DNA from: JAAEPI01 sp964352625
Lineage (GTDB): Bacteria > Bacteroidota > Bacteroidia > Cytophagales > Cyclobacteriaceae
Length of the DNA: 64,000 bases
Direction: 5' to 3'
NCBI GenBank assembly: GCA_964352625.1
Contig: CAYGSD010000006.1
Span: 124,001 to 188,000, forward strand
Shown: positions 15,947-24,196 of the stretch, in pieces
How the letters are laid out: every line of letters begins with the position of its first letter
Position numbering within the stretch: the stretch's first letter is position 1
The notes under the pieces: model-generated
Told to the model about the DNA's origin: nothing
What the model saw: only the letters and a program-made list of their open reading frames with translations
Databases searched by the model: none
Translations under genes and position numbers: made by a program

Positions 15947-17238
15947 ATCGGCAAATTAATAATGAATGAGCTTCCCTCACCTTCCTCACTGGTAAAAGTG
16001 ATTTTCCCTCCAAGCAGATCAACGTACTTTTGGACAATGTGTAGTCCCAAACCAGTGCCTTGAATATTCGTCACATTAGCCGCACGGAAAAATCGGTCAA
16101 ATAAGTTCTTCTGTTCCTTCTGTGGAATCCCAATGCCTTCATCTCTTATTTCTATAAAGATGTGCCCCTTTTTTACCATGCACGTCACCCAAATATTCTT
16201 GCTCTCATCTGAATACTTACTCGCGTTGGATATCAGATTATAGATAAGATTTTTCAGTAAATGAGCGTCGGTTTTGAAAGAGATATTCTCGGCCTTTTCG
16301 CAAATTATTTCCTGACCTTTCTTCAGTGTGACTTCCATATCCCGAATCACCTCCTCCAAAACGGCATGGAGATCTACCTCCGCAGTATTTACTTGAATAG
16401 CCCCACTCTCTAGTTTTTCCAATGAAAGAAAATCATTCAAGATTCCGGTTAGATTAGTCACACTCTTACCAATTCGTGCAATGTGCTTTTCCCTATCGCC
16501 TTGCTGTTCAGCGTTAGGATATTTGGCGATAAGATTTGCCGAGGAGGCAATAGTCGTCAATGGCGTCCTGAACTCATGACTCGCCATAGACACGAATCGT
16601 GATTTCAACTCGCTCAATTCTCTCTCTTTCTCCAACGATTTTTTCACTTCCTGCTCTGCCCTCTTCACATCTTCCAGACTTTTTTTCAGGGCCCTCTCAG
16701 CAAGCCTCCTTTCCTGAATCTGGCTTTGCAAGCCAAGGTTCAAGTGCTCCAATTCTCTCGTTCTTTCTTTCACCTTGGACTCTAGCTCTCGTGTCTGTTT
16801 TTCCAATTCCTTTCTCTGAATGTCCAGCAGACGCTCCTGTTCCTTTCTAAGGGATATATCGGTGATGAATGCCACCACCAATATTTCCTGATTTTGCTCT
16901 ACATAATTGAGACTGATCTCTATGGGAAATGTAGAGCCATCCTTTCGCTGACCAGACAAATCAATTCCTTCTCCCATGCTTCTTCGAGACGGCTTGGCTA
17001 CATATTTTTCTCTGTGCGCAGTGTGCCTACTTCTTAACTCGTCAGGCACCAAAACCTCCATTTTTTTGCCTAATAACTCTGATTCTTTATAACCGAATAG
17101 TTCCTCCGAGCGAGGGTTCATTGCCTTTATTTGGCCTAATGAATCAAACACCATCATTCCTTCACCAGCACTTTGAAAAAGCTGACTGAGGAGTTTTAAC
17201 CCCCTATCTGACATAAGATAATCGCTATTTATTTTCAT
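15943..17238 (-). CDS. PAS-domain sensor histidine kinase
   Basis: A soluble kinase of 431 residues with no transmembrane segment: PAS (about 13-130), long coiled coil (130-210), HisKA with His221 in M-A-S-H-E-F-R-T-P, and HATPase with N-L-I-S-N-A-S-K and G-T-G-L-G-L boxes. The PAS resembles that of FixL: R-S-R-H at 69-72 aligns with the block holding the haem-ligating histidine (BjFixL His200), but the position of FixL Arg220 is Ile here, so haem binding is uncertain. The stop overlaps the start of the REC-CRP regulator, its certain partner. Lying opposite usp-ccoI and near the cbb3 operon, it probably senses oxygen or redox state. Confidence 0.88.
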   Translation of the reverse strand: MKINSDYLMSDRGLKLLSQLFQSAGEGMMVFDSLGQIKAMNPRSEELFGYKESELLGKKMEVLVPDELRSRHTAHREKYVAKPSRRSMGEGIDLSGQRKDGSTFPIEISLNYVEQNQEILVVAFITDISLRKEQERLLDIQRKELEKQTRELESKVKERTRELEHLNLGLQSQIQERRLAERALKKSLEDVKRAEQEVKKSLEKERELSELKSRFVSMASHEFRTPLTTIASSANLIAKYPNAEQQGDREKHIARIGKSVTNLTGILNDFLSLEKLESGAIQVNTAEVDLHAVLEEVIRDMEVTLKKGQEIICEKAENISFKTDAHLLKNLIYNLISNASKYSDESKNIWVTCMVKKGHIFIEIRDEGIGIPQKEQKNLFDRFFRAANVTNIQGTGLGLHIVQKYVDLLGGKITFTSEEGEGSSFIINLPI

Positions 17239-17336
17239 AGCTAAGGTTCAACCGATTGCGTGTGTTTGAAATGATAAACCTAACCAACCTCGATGATTAA
17301 GACAGGCATAGGTACTGATAAAGTTCAAAGCCAATA

Positions 17337-17380
17337 CTGACAGATGTCAGAATTCTCATTTTATCAGCTTTCTACTTTTG
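17337..17380 (+). promoter_or_regulatory. usp-ccoI promoter: palindrome CTGAC-AGAT-GTCAG plus -7 box TACTTTTG
   Basis: The palindrome is at 17337-17350 and TACTTTTG, an exact TAnnTTTG -7 box, at 17373-17380. With transcription starting about 6 bases after the box, the palindrome centre is near -42, the classical position for class II activation by CRP/FNR proteins, and no -33 TTTG is seen, as expected of an activator-dependent promoter. The divergent kinase-regulator genes could be controlled from the same site. Confidence 0.6.
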
Positions 17381-17395
17381 AATGAAAGTATAAAT

Positions 17396-17818
17396 GTGTT
17401 TCATTCGATATTAATAGCGACGGATTTTTCCCCTGCAGCGTGGAAAGCAGTGCAAGTAGGATTGAAAATTGGACAAGATCAGGATGCTCGGGTAAGCATG
17501 CTTCATGTGTTTCCTTCTGACAGTTCCAGCATTCCATCAGCTCAGGTAGTACGAATGAATGATATAAAAAAGAATATGGAAAAACTCTGTGAGGATTTAC
17601 TTCCTCAGAATAAACTAGAAGTCACCAATGAAGTTCTGCCAGGGAAAGTACGAATTGAATTAATGCGCTTCATTCGCAACAATCAGTTTGACTTGGTCAT
17701 TATGGGCGTTAATGGAGATGGCTCCAGCAATGAGACCGGCTCCAACACCAAACACCTTATTGAAAAGGCGACCATTCCGATCTTGGTCATTCCTAATAAT
17801 TACCGGCTAAATGAGTGA
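17396..17818 (+). CDS. Universal stress protein, UspA family
   Basis: One-domain UspA protein of about 140 residues: F-H-S-I-L-I-A-T-D-F-S-P at the start and the nucleotide-binding signature G-V-N-G-D-G-S-S-N-E-T-G-S-N-T near the end, which resembles the ATP-binding G-2x-G-9x-G-S/T. The open frame extends up to a TTG at 17378, but that codon lies inside the -7 box, so the GTG at 17396 is the better start. It overlaps ccoI by 8 bases. Single Usp genes beside cbb3 genes are common in microaerobic regulons. Confidence 0.85.
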   Translation: MFHSILIATDFSPAAWKAVQVGLKIGQDQDARVSMLHVFPSDSSSIPSAQVVRMNDIKKNMEKLCEDLLPQNKLEVTNEVLPGKVRIELMRFIRNNQFDLVIMGVNGDGSSNETGSNTKHLIEKATIPILVIPNNYRLNE

Positions 17819-20183
17819 AAAGGTCGTAGTAGACAGGGAAGTCAAATGCCACCATTGCGGCGAGGATTGCCCGGATCTTGACATCAGGATCGGTGAAGAC
17901 TACTTCTGTTGCTACGGGTGCAAGGCCGTCAACGAATTGCTGGGTGAGACCAACATGCAGTCCCACTTTTTGGAAATTTCCAAAAAGAATAAGCGATTCT
18001 CAGAGAAGCAGGCTAAATCCAAATTTGACTTTCTAGACACTGCAGAGGTCCAAGTGCAGATCATTCGGTTCAAAAATGAACAGCAATCTCGGATTGTACT
18101 GTCTTTGCCCGACATCCACTGTAGCTCCTGCATCTACCTGCTGGAGCACCTACCCAAGCTGGCGCATGGCATCATCAAAAGCGAGATCAACTTCCCTAAA
18201 AAGGAGGCAACCATTTCGTTCGATCACAGCACTATTTCATTGAAGTCTGTGGTGATGTTGCTGGCCCAGATCGGCTACCCCGCAGATATTTCGCTGGCGG
18301 AAATTGGGGATCAAAAAAAGGCTAAGAAAAGTAAACTTGGCGCACAAATCGCCGTGGCGGGTTTCTGTTTTGGCAATGCCATGCTCATGAATATGCCCGA
18401 ATACCTTGATCAGAATCTGTTGCTTACGGAGGAGTTCAAAAGCCTTTTTGGTTGGATAAACCTTGGACTGGCCATTCCTGTTTTGCTCTTCTCGGCACGC
18501 GGATATTTTGAAAAAGCCTGGAAGGGACTAAAGCATAAAACCCTGAATATTGATGTCCCTATTTCATTGGGCATTCTTACACTTTTCGCCAGGAGCGCAT
18601 TCGAGATTATAACTATGACCGGGATGGGTTATGTAGACTCTCTCGCTGGTCTTATATTCTTGCTTCTGGTTGGGAAATGGTATCAAAATAAAACCTATCA
18701 AGCCCTCTCATTCGAGCGAGACTACAGCTCCTATTTTCCTGTATCCGTGCTATGCATAGAACATGGAAAGGAGGTTTCGAAATCCCTCAAAGACTTAAAT
18801 GTCAACGACTTGGTCATAATTCACAACGACGAACTGCTACCTGCCGATGCTATGCTGGTCGAGGGGAATGCTAATCTGGACTATAGTTTTGTTACCGGAG
18901 AAGCCCAACCCATTCAGCTCGAAATAGGTGAGAAAGTATACGCAGGTGGAAGACAAAAAGGCCCGCAGATTGTGGTAAGACTCACGCGCGAAGTGAAGAC
19001 GAGCGAACTAGTGAGTCTATGGGACAATGACCTTTTCGCTAAGCCAGAACCGGAGCTGCACTTGTGGGTAGATCAGCTCAGCAAATACTTCACGGGCATT
19101 GTCATACTGTTAGCATTAAGCACCGGAACGTATTGGTGGTTCAACGACCCAAGCCTCGTATGGAACTCAGTCACCGCTGTGCTCATTGTCGCCTGTCCGT
19201 GCGCGCTTGCCTTGGTGCTGCCCTTTACCTATGGCCATGCTCTCCGGATTCTGGGCGGACATGGCTTGTACCTCAAAAATGCCGAGGTGATTGAGGCTCT
19301 TGGGAAATCCAAAGAATTGGTTTTTGACAAAACAGGCACACTGACGGAAGCTAGCGGACATATTCACTTTCAGGGAACCGAACTTCAGCAGTATGATCTG
19401 CAATTGCTAAGGTCTGCATTGAGCAACTCCTCCCACCCATTGAGTCTGCAGGTGATGGACAGAATCCCCAAATATCAAAGACTGAAAATTGATTCCTTTG
19501 AGGAAGTAGCAGGGAAAGGTTTCAAATGCCAGATCGGAAATCACAAAATTTGGGTTGGGTCTGCGGAGTGGGTCGGTGCTGAGTATTCAGATGAAAATGA
19601 ATCTCAGGTTCATATATTTATTGACGGATACAGAGGGTATTACTCATTAAAATCTGATTATCGCAATGCCATATTCGATATGCTAGAGCGGCTGAAAGGC
19701 CAGTTCAAAATGCACGTGCTTTCTGGAGATAATTCCAGCCAAAAAGAAACCCTCAAGCCTTATTTTGATGAGCTCGCCTTCAATCAAAAACCAAAGGACA
19801 AACTGGAATACTTGCAAAACAACACTCACAAGGCGGTGATGATCGGGGATGGATTGAATGATGCAGGCGCATTGAAAAGTGCCATGGTTGGTCTGGCCGT
19901 AACCGAGAATGTCCACCAATTTTCCCCTGCATGTGATGGTATCTTGAGTGCCGAAAAACTGAACACCCTTCCTGAAATTCTGACCTTCGCTAAGCAGACC
20001 AAGCCCATCATTTTCGCTGCATTCGGGCTTTCATTTCTCTACAACATAGTGGGCGTGTACTTCGCCATGACGGGTCAACTCACACCGCTTATTTCTGCCA
20101 TACTGATGCCGATTAGTTCCGTGACGGTTGTTGGGTTGGTGACATTGGCTGTGTTATGGACTGGTAAGAAGCTGCGCACTTAG
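17811..20183 (+). CDS. ccoI: Copper-transporting P1B-type ATPase for cbb3 oxidase assembly
   Basis: A 790-residue heavy-metal P-type ATPase. The N-terminal cysteine module (Cys13, 16, 20, 33, 34, 37) typical of CcoI/FixI is followed by a heavy-metal domain with C-S-S-C at 104-107, transmembrane helices, T-G-E-A at 362-365, C-P-C at 462-464, phosphorylated Asp506 in D-K-T-G-T and G-D-G-L-N-D in the hinge. CcoI exports copper for the binuclear centre of cbb3 oxidase. Overlap with usp places it under the same promoter. The cco structural operon lies 3.8 kb downstream, split off by three unrelated genes. Confidence 0.92.
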   Translation: MSEKVVVDREVKCHHCGEDCPDLDIRIGEDYFCCYGCKAVNELLGETNMQSHFLEISKKNKRFSEKQAKSKFDFLDTAEVQVQIIRFKNEQQSRIVLSLPDIHCSSCIYLLEHLPKLAHGIIKSEINFPKKEATISFDHSTISLKSVVMLLAQIGYPADISLAEIGDQKKAKKSKLGAQIAVAGFCFGNAMLMNMPEYLDQNLLLTEEFKSLFGWINLGLAIPVLLFSARGYFEKAWKGLKHKTLNIDVPISLGILTLFARSAFEIITMTGMGYVDSLAGLIFLLLVGKWYQNKTYQALSFERDYSSYFPVSVLCIEHGKEVSKSLKDLNVNDLVIIHNDELLPADAMLVEGNANLDYSFVTGEAQPIQLEIGEKVYAGGRQKGPQIVVRLTREVKTSELVSLWDNDLFAKPEPELHLWVDQLSKYFTGIVILLALSTGTYWWFNDPSLVWNSVTAVLIVACPCALALVLPFTYGHALRILGGHGLYLKNAEVIEALGKSKELVFDKTGTLTEASGHIHFQGTELQQYDLQLLRSALSNSSHPLSLQVMDRIPKYQRLKIDSFEEVAGKGFKCQIGNHKIWVGSAEWVGAEYSDENESQVHIFIDGYRGYYSLKSDYRNAIFDMLERLKGQFKMHVLSGDNSSQKETLKPYFDELAFNQKPKDKLEYLQNNTHKAVMIGDGLNDAGALKSAMVGLAVTENVHQFSPACDGILSAEKLNTLPEILTFAKQTKPIIFAAFGLSFLYNIVGVYFAMTGQLTPLISAILMPISSVTVVGLVTLAVLWTGKKLRT

Positions 20184-20290
20184 GCGTTTAATGCGAATTA
20201 CATGAGTGAGCAAAGTAATCTCCCGTATCGAAAAAGATTGCTTCGTTCCTCGCCAGGTCGATTCATTTTAAGAATTCGAGGTTGCAAGGC

Positions 20291-20360
20291 CTACGCCTCA
20301 TTCTCAAAGTAGATCTTGTAGAACTTCCCTTGTTTGTCCCGCCCTTTTTCAATCTTGTTT
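20291..20360 (-). pseudogene. Duplicated 3' end of the nucleoid-associated protein gene (remnant)
   Basis: Bases 20295-20360 match 21587-21652, the last 22 codons of the neighbouring NdpA-like gene, at 63 of 66 positions and in the same orientation. The copy still reads in frame to a TAG stop at 20291-20293. Upstream of it homology ends abruptly and an in-frame stop follows within about 25 codons, so it is a remnant and not a gene. The two copies flank the acyltransferase gene as direct repeats. Confidence 0.85.
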
Positions 20361-20415
20361 CGGCCCAAAGAGGAAAGGCTCCAGGCAATAATCACCACCA
20401 ATGTGTTTGATCTTC

Positions 20416-20441
20416 TATATTTGACTTAATGATTTCAGGAG
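20416..20441 (+). promoter_or_regulatory. -7 box TATATTTG and Shine-Dalgarno AGGAG of the acyltransferase gene
   Basis: TATATTTG at 20416-20423 matches the consensus. AGGAG at 20437-20441 lies 7 bases before GTG 20449 and is an unusually strong ribosome-binding site for this window; it decides the GTG start. Confidence 0.55.
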
Positions 20442-20448
20442 CTCCATA

Positions 20449-21552
20449 GTGAAAAGCACGTTGAATAAATTTTTCTTTCCACATGATGACAAGCCGTATC
20501 AAAAACAGTACTTAGATGGATTGAGGGGCCTTGCCGTACTTTTTGTTGCTTTTGCTCACTTGAGCAACAATAAGATTCACATAATTCCATTCCTTGATTT
20601 TGGCGGGATAGGACAAAATGGGGTCAATATCTTCTTTGTCCTAAGCGCATACCTTCTTGACAATCAGATTTACAAAGCTCTTCTTGAGAAGAAAAACTCA
20701 ATTAGCTATTGGAAGTACTACTTCGCTCGTAGATTTCTTAGAATATACCCCTTGTATATTGTTTCTCTATTAATCTATCTTGGTTTATCACATTTCCACT
20801 TTCCTTATAGAATTGGAATCGGGAACTGGGGAATATTCTGGGATCATGTCTTTCTGCAAAAAACGCGAGGGGTTTATTGGAGTATCCCGATTGAGTTTAA
20901 ATTCTACTTTCTTTCTCCTCTTCTACTTTTGGTTTGCTTCTATGTTTTGAAAAACAGGCTCTTGCTGATCAGTAGCCTAATCCTGATTCTAATAGCAATA
21001 AGTTGGCACCTCGAATCCAATGGGTTTGACAGAGCGAGTCTATCCACTCTTGGATATCTGCAGGTATTTCTATTTGGCACCTGGCTTGCAATAGCCGAAA
21101 GACTCCATTTCAGAATACGATTGAATGTCAATGTAGCTCAAGTATTGGCTTGGGCTTTACTCGCAAGTCTTATCATTTTTTCAACTCCTCACTTTTTCCG
21201 AATGATCCCGGTCATCGGTCAGCCGCTTGGTTTATTCTTTCGACATAATCTTTTCGTTCCAGCCATTACAATCATGATGCTCATGATGCTTCTAAGAACA
21301 TTTGATGGAAGCTTCAGAAGGTTTTTTGAATTAAGGTTTCTTAGGTTTCTTGGCGTCATTGGCTACAGTTTCTACCTCTTTCACTACCCAATAGTGAAGT
21401 TTGTCAAAACCCTGGAATTCACTGTAGCAGAGGGATTCTTGAAAGTCCTAATATTTTCAGCAATTACCCTTCTCGTTTCTATTACCGGTTATTTACTTAT
21501 CGAACGCCCTTTCAAAGATCTTCAATTTCGCAAGAGCATTAGCGAATTTTAG
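20449..21552 (+). CDS. Acyltransferase family 3 membrane protein (OafA/YrhL-like)
   Basis: A 367-residue polytopic protein with about ten transmembrane helices. The entry motif Y-L-D-G-L-R-G-L-A-V, followed by F-A-H-L, carries the Arg and His of acyltransferase-3 enzymes, and R-F-L-R-I-Y-P-L is the second conserved block. Members O-acylate lipopolysaccharide, peptidoglycan or other glycans; the substrate here is unknown. The gene is AT-rich and lies exactly between two direct copies of the 3' end of the nucleoid-associated gene, which suggests it arrived as a cassette. GTG start chosen from AGGAG. Confidence 0.85.
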   Translation: MKSTLNKFFFPHDDKPYQKQYLDGLRGLAVLFVAFAHLSNNKIHIIPFLDFGGIGQNGVNIFFVLSAYLLDNQIYKALLEKKNSISYWKYYFARRFLRIYPLYIVSLLIYLGLSHFHFPYRIGIGNWGIFWDHVFLQKTRGVYWSIPIEFKFYFLSPLLLLVCFYVLKNRLLLISSLILILIAISWHLESNGFDRASLSTLGYLQVFLFGTWLAIAERLHFRIRLNVNVAQVLAWALLASLIIFSTPHFFRMIPVIGQPLGLFFRHNLFVPAITIMMLMMLLRTFDGSFRRFFELRFLRFLGVIGYSFYLFHYPIVKFVKTLEFTVAEGFLKVLIFSAITLLVSITGYLLIERPFKDLQFRKSISEF

Positions 21553-21582
21553 CCCTAGAATTGTGCTGCAAGTGCGACTGTA

Positions 21583-22605
21583 TCAAGCCTCATTCTCAAA
21601 GTAGATCTTGTAGAACTTCCCTTGTTCGTCCTGCCCTTTTTCGATCTTGTTTCTATCACCGTGGATGTACACATGAAAGTTCTTGTCGAGCTTCAAAATA
21701 CTCTTGAAAATTCGCGCTTGTTTCTTCACAGACTGGGGGGCTATGTCAAATTCATCGTGAATCTCTACATCGTTGGTTTCCTTGTAGGAATGACCAAAAG
21801 ACTGAAACGACTTGATGGCCGCATCGTCCTCAAGCACCGACTGCTCAAACGCCGACTGACTAAAGGACTCGTTTTGCTTGAAGAAATCAAGTGACTTGTT
21901 CAACAGCTCGATCTGATCGGTCTTTTCCACTTCAAACTCGCTCGGCATCTGATCGGTGATGTACGACTTGGCCATTTTTAGAAAATTGTTTGTGCTGTTC
22001 ACGTTATCCTGCTTTGACCGAAGCTGGATAAAATCCTGTCGCCAATAATCCGTCTCCTTGAAGTTACTGTCTATGACCAGAAGGGTGTACGGCTCACGAT
22101 CAAACAAAATCAAACATCCTTTCTCCGGCTTCTTTGTGCCAAGTCCGCTTCTGAAACTCGCCTCCATCCTGCCCTCATTGTTGGCCGTCTCCACGAAGCT
22201 CTCCTTCTGCTCAAACTTGTAAATCCCTAGCCCATCCAAGTACTTACTTCCGAACTTGATGTTCTCAAACTTGGCGATGAACAGGTCGCCATCCTTGATG
22301 TGCGGATGTGTGGAAACGGCAACCAAATGTTGGTGAATATGCTTGGACTGCTCCACAAAATCAGCTTCCTCATGCAAGTCCTTCGCTATGTTGAAAAGGA
22401 CGTTGTAACTAAGGTCCACCTGGTGTGTAAACTCAAAGGTTTCCGAGTGATTTGCGAAAGGCTTCAGCAACAACTTCCTTAAGGTTTCTACCTCGCGCTC
22501 CTCTTCAGGGTCGCTGAGTCTGGAATTCAAACTGGACACGACTATGCCCGGAAAAACCGACTGCAAACTGATGTCTTTGATGATGGCCTCTTCTATTTCT
22601 ATCAT
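21583..22605 (-). CDS. Nucleoid-associated protein, NdpA/YejK-like
   Basis: A 340-residue protein of the 37-kDa nucleoid-associated family: N-terminal domain with H-Q-H-L-V-A-V-S, middle block E-N-I-K-F-G-S-K-Y-L-D-G-L-G-I and a C-terminal phage-related region. Family members bind DNA nonspecifically. The last 66 bases are duplicated at 20295-20360. It is convergent with the acyltransferase gene, 30 bases apart. Confidence 0.75.
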   Translation of the reverse strand: MIEIEEAIIKDISLQSVFPGIVVSSLNSRLSDPEEEREVETLRKLLLKPFANHSETFEFTHQVDLSYNVLFNIAKDLHEEADFVEQSKHIHQHLVAVSTHPHIKDGDLFIAKFENIKFGSKYLDGLGIYKFEQKESFVETANNEGRMEASFRSGLGTKKPEKGCLILFDREPYTLLVIDSNFKETDYWRQDFIQLRSKQDNVNSTNNFLKMAKSYITDQMPSEFEVEKTDQIELLNKSLDFFKQNESFSQSAFEQSVLEDDAAIKSFQSFGHSYKETNDVEIHDEFDIAPQSVKKQARIFKSILKLDKNFHVYIHGDRNKIEKGQDEQGKFYKIYFENEA

Positions 22606-22656
22606 GGGGCGCCAAAAGTAGGAAGGAAAGTAGAACAGCCAGAAATCAAAGCGTGA

Positions 22657-22686
22657 TTTGTTGGATTATGGAAAGCGGTATATTTG
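22657..22686 (+). promoter_or_regulatory. Promoter of the ATP-grasp gene (TTTG-N18-TATATTTG)
   Basis: TTTG at 22657-22660 and TATATTTG at 22679-22686 match the Bacteroidota -33/-7 pattern with an 18-base spacer. The -7 box lies in a 14-mer shared exactly with the region upstream of the M50-TPR gene (7633-7646). Confidence 0.6.
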
Positions 22687-22740
22687 ATAGGTTTACCTAC
22701 TACAATAGTATTAAAATAGGCAACTGCTGAGCACCATCAA

Positions 22741-23712
22741 ATGACAACAAATAATTTATCGGTTTATACTTCAATAATTGCGAATGAAGCTATTAAAAGG
22801 GGTATAAGTGTAAGGGGTTTTACTGAGATAAATATAAACCACGCTATTCTTGAATATAATGGTCATAGAGAATTCATATCCCAATCCAAAACCGGTAGAA
22901 TAGGACATACTACCTATCAGTTCCTTTTTGACAAGTGGATTAGTCATGAATTATTGCTTGAAGATGGCTTTCCAGTGCCTGACACAATACTCACAAATAA
23001 TATATCTGAGATTAATGAATTCTTGAAAATACACAATGAAATAGTGATTAAACCAACTGATTCTACTGGTGGAAAAGGAATAACCAACAAGATTAGAGTA
23101 GAAGAAATGGCGAAAGTGGGTTTGGAAATTGCGCAAGAGGTTACTTCACTAAAAGATAAGAAGGTTATAGTTCAAAAGCACCTCGAAGGTTATGACTACA
23201 GGGTTCTTGTAATTAATTATGAGCATGTCTTTGCTGTAAAAAGAACTCCAGCATATATAGTGGGCGATGGTCTGAGTTCGATGAAGAAACTCATTAATAG
23301 CTGGAATAAAACACTAGTAATTAAGAATAGAAAAATAAAGTTGAACTCAGATTTAGAAGGATTCTTAGCCAAACAGAATTATACCCTTGAGTCGATTCCA
23401 GAAAAAAATGCAATGGTCTCTCTAAATAATCTATCAAATGCTCATCAGGGCGGAATTGTAACTGATGTCACAGATTCACTTCTTAAGGAAGTAAGGGAAA
23501 TATCAATAGACATTTGTAAGAAGTATCAATGTCCTATTCTGGGAATAGATTACATGTCGAACGATATTTCCAGGGAAGTTGGTAAGATTATAGAGCTTAA
23601 CCCTCATGCCGGCCTAACTGTTCACGTTAACCCCACTTTTGGGAAAACAAGAAATGTTGGTGAGATAATCGTAGATATGTTGTTCCCCGAAACAGTACAC
23701 CCAATACTTTAG
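22741..23712 (+). CDS. Stand-alone ATP-grasp ligase resembling the central domain of cyanophycin synthetase
   Basis: A 323-residue ATP-grasp enzyme. The order of blocks follows the CphA ATP-grasp domain closely: V-I-K-P near 101, G-G-K-G-I near 110, H-L-E-G-Y-D-Y-R-V-L-V, R-T-P-A-Y-I-V-G-D-G, G-G-I-V-T-D-V-T-D, G-I-D-Y, E-L-N-P-H-A-G-L and a final V-D-M-L-F-P. CphA normally adds a Mur-ligase-like domain and an N-terminal domain; both are missing, so this is not a cyanophycin synthetase by itself. It should form an amide bond on a carboxylate, but the substrate is unknown and no precursor peptide gene is evident beside it. Low GC relative to neighbours suggests horizontal transfer. Confidence 0.7.
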   Translation: MTTNNLSVYTSIIANEAIKRGISVRGFTEININHAILEYNGHREFISQSKTGRIGHTTYQFLFDKWISHELLLEDGFPVPDTILTNNISEINEFLKIHNEIVIKPTDSTGGKGITNKIRVEEMAKVGLEIAQEVTSLKDKKVIVQKHLEGYDYRVLVINYEHVFAVKRTPAYIVGDGLSSMKKLINSWNKTLVIKNRKIKLNSDLEGFLAKQNYTLESIPEKNAMVSLNNLSNAHQGGIVTDVTDSLLKEVREISIDICKKYQCPILGIDYMSNDISREVGKIIELNPHAGLTVHVNPTFGKTRNVGEIIVDMLFPETVHPIL

Positions 23713-24018
23713 TCTTAGGGATCGCACCCCAGCTAGCATACCCCGCCTCACGTGTGTTTCAGAAATTCCCCCCGCCTGACGAGAAACTTAGTTCCATGAC
23801 TTATTTAAAGTCGATAGCAAGGATGTGTCATCCGTGTTAGATAAATTAATCTCCGTTTCCTCCGTGGTTATATGACAAAGATTCCTGCGGAATGACTCAC
23901 CATCCAACCCTCCGTTTTCTGGATGACAAAGAATGATCCGCAAATGCCCTGACAAAAATCAGTTTTCCTGCTGCCAAGACTCATAACGATGTTTTTGGCG
24001 TGCGGCTAATCTTGTGGA
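23713..24018. other. Intergenic region before the cco operon
   Basis: 306 bases without a convincing gene. It holds a decayed interspersed repeat (GATTCCTGCGGAATGAC at 23880-23896, one base different from a copy at 50659-50675, then a related GGATGACAAAGA at 23921-23932) and an FNR/CRP-like palindrome at 23949. The rest shows nothing I can interpret. Confidence 0.6.
23949..23991 (+). promoter_or_regulatory. cco operon promoter candidate: palindrome CTGAC-AAAA-ATCAG
   Basis: The palindrome at 23949-23962 matches the usp site in geometry and in CTGAC/TCAG ends. TAACGATG at 23984-23991 is a weak -7 box (4 of 6 fixed bases), but lies 32 bp from the palindrome centre, against 33 bp at usp. The ccoS start is 57 bases after the palindrome. 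Confidence 0.5.
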
Positions 24019-24195
24019 GTGAGTGTCATCATCATTTTAATTGCGTGTAGCCTGTTTCTGGCTGTAGGGTTTTTGATCGCCTACCTGTGGGCATCTCGCT
24101 CAGGTCAGTTCGAGGACGATTATACCCCCTCGGTGCGCATGCTCTTTGAGGACGATGATGATGCATCCGCTAAATCAACCAACAAAAAGAGTTAG
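24019..24195 (+). CDS. ccoS: cbb3 oxidase maturation protein CcoS
   Basis: A 58-residue membrane protein starting at GTG 24019: one hydrophobic helix (3-24) opening S-V-I-I-I-L-I, then the CcoS signature S-G-Q-F-E-D-D-Y-T-P-S-V-R-M-L-F. CcoS is needed for cofactor insertion into cbb3 oxidase. It ends 1 base before ccoNO and is the first gene of the operon. Confidence 0.88.
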   Translation: MSVIIILIACSLFLAVGFLIAYLWASRSGQFEDDYTPSVRMLFEDDDDASAKSTNKKS

Positions 24196-24196
24196 T

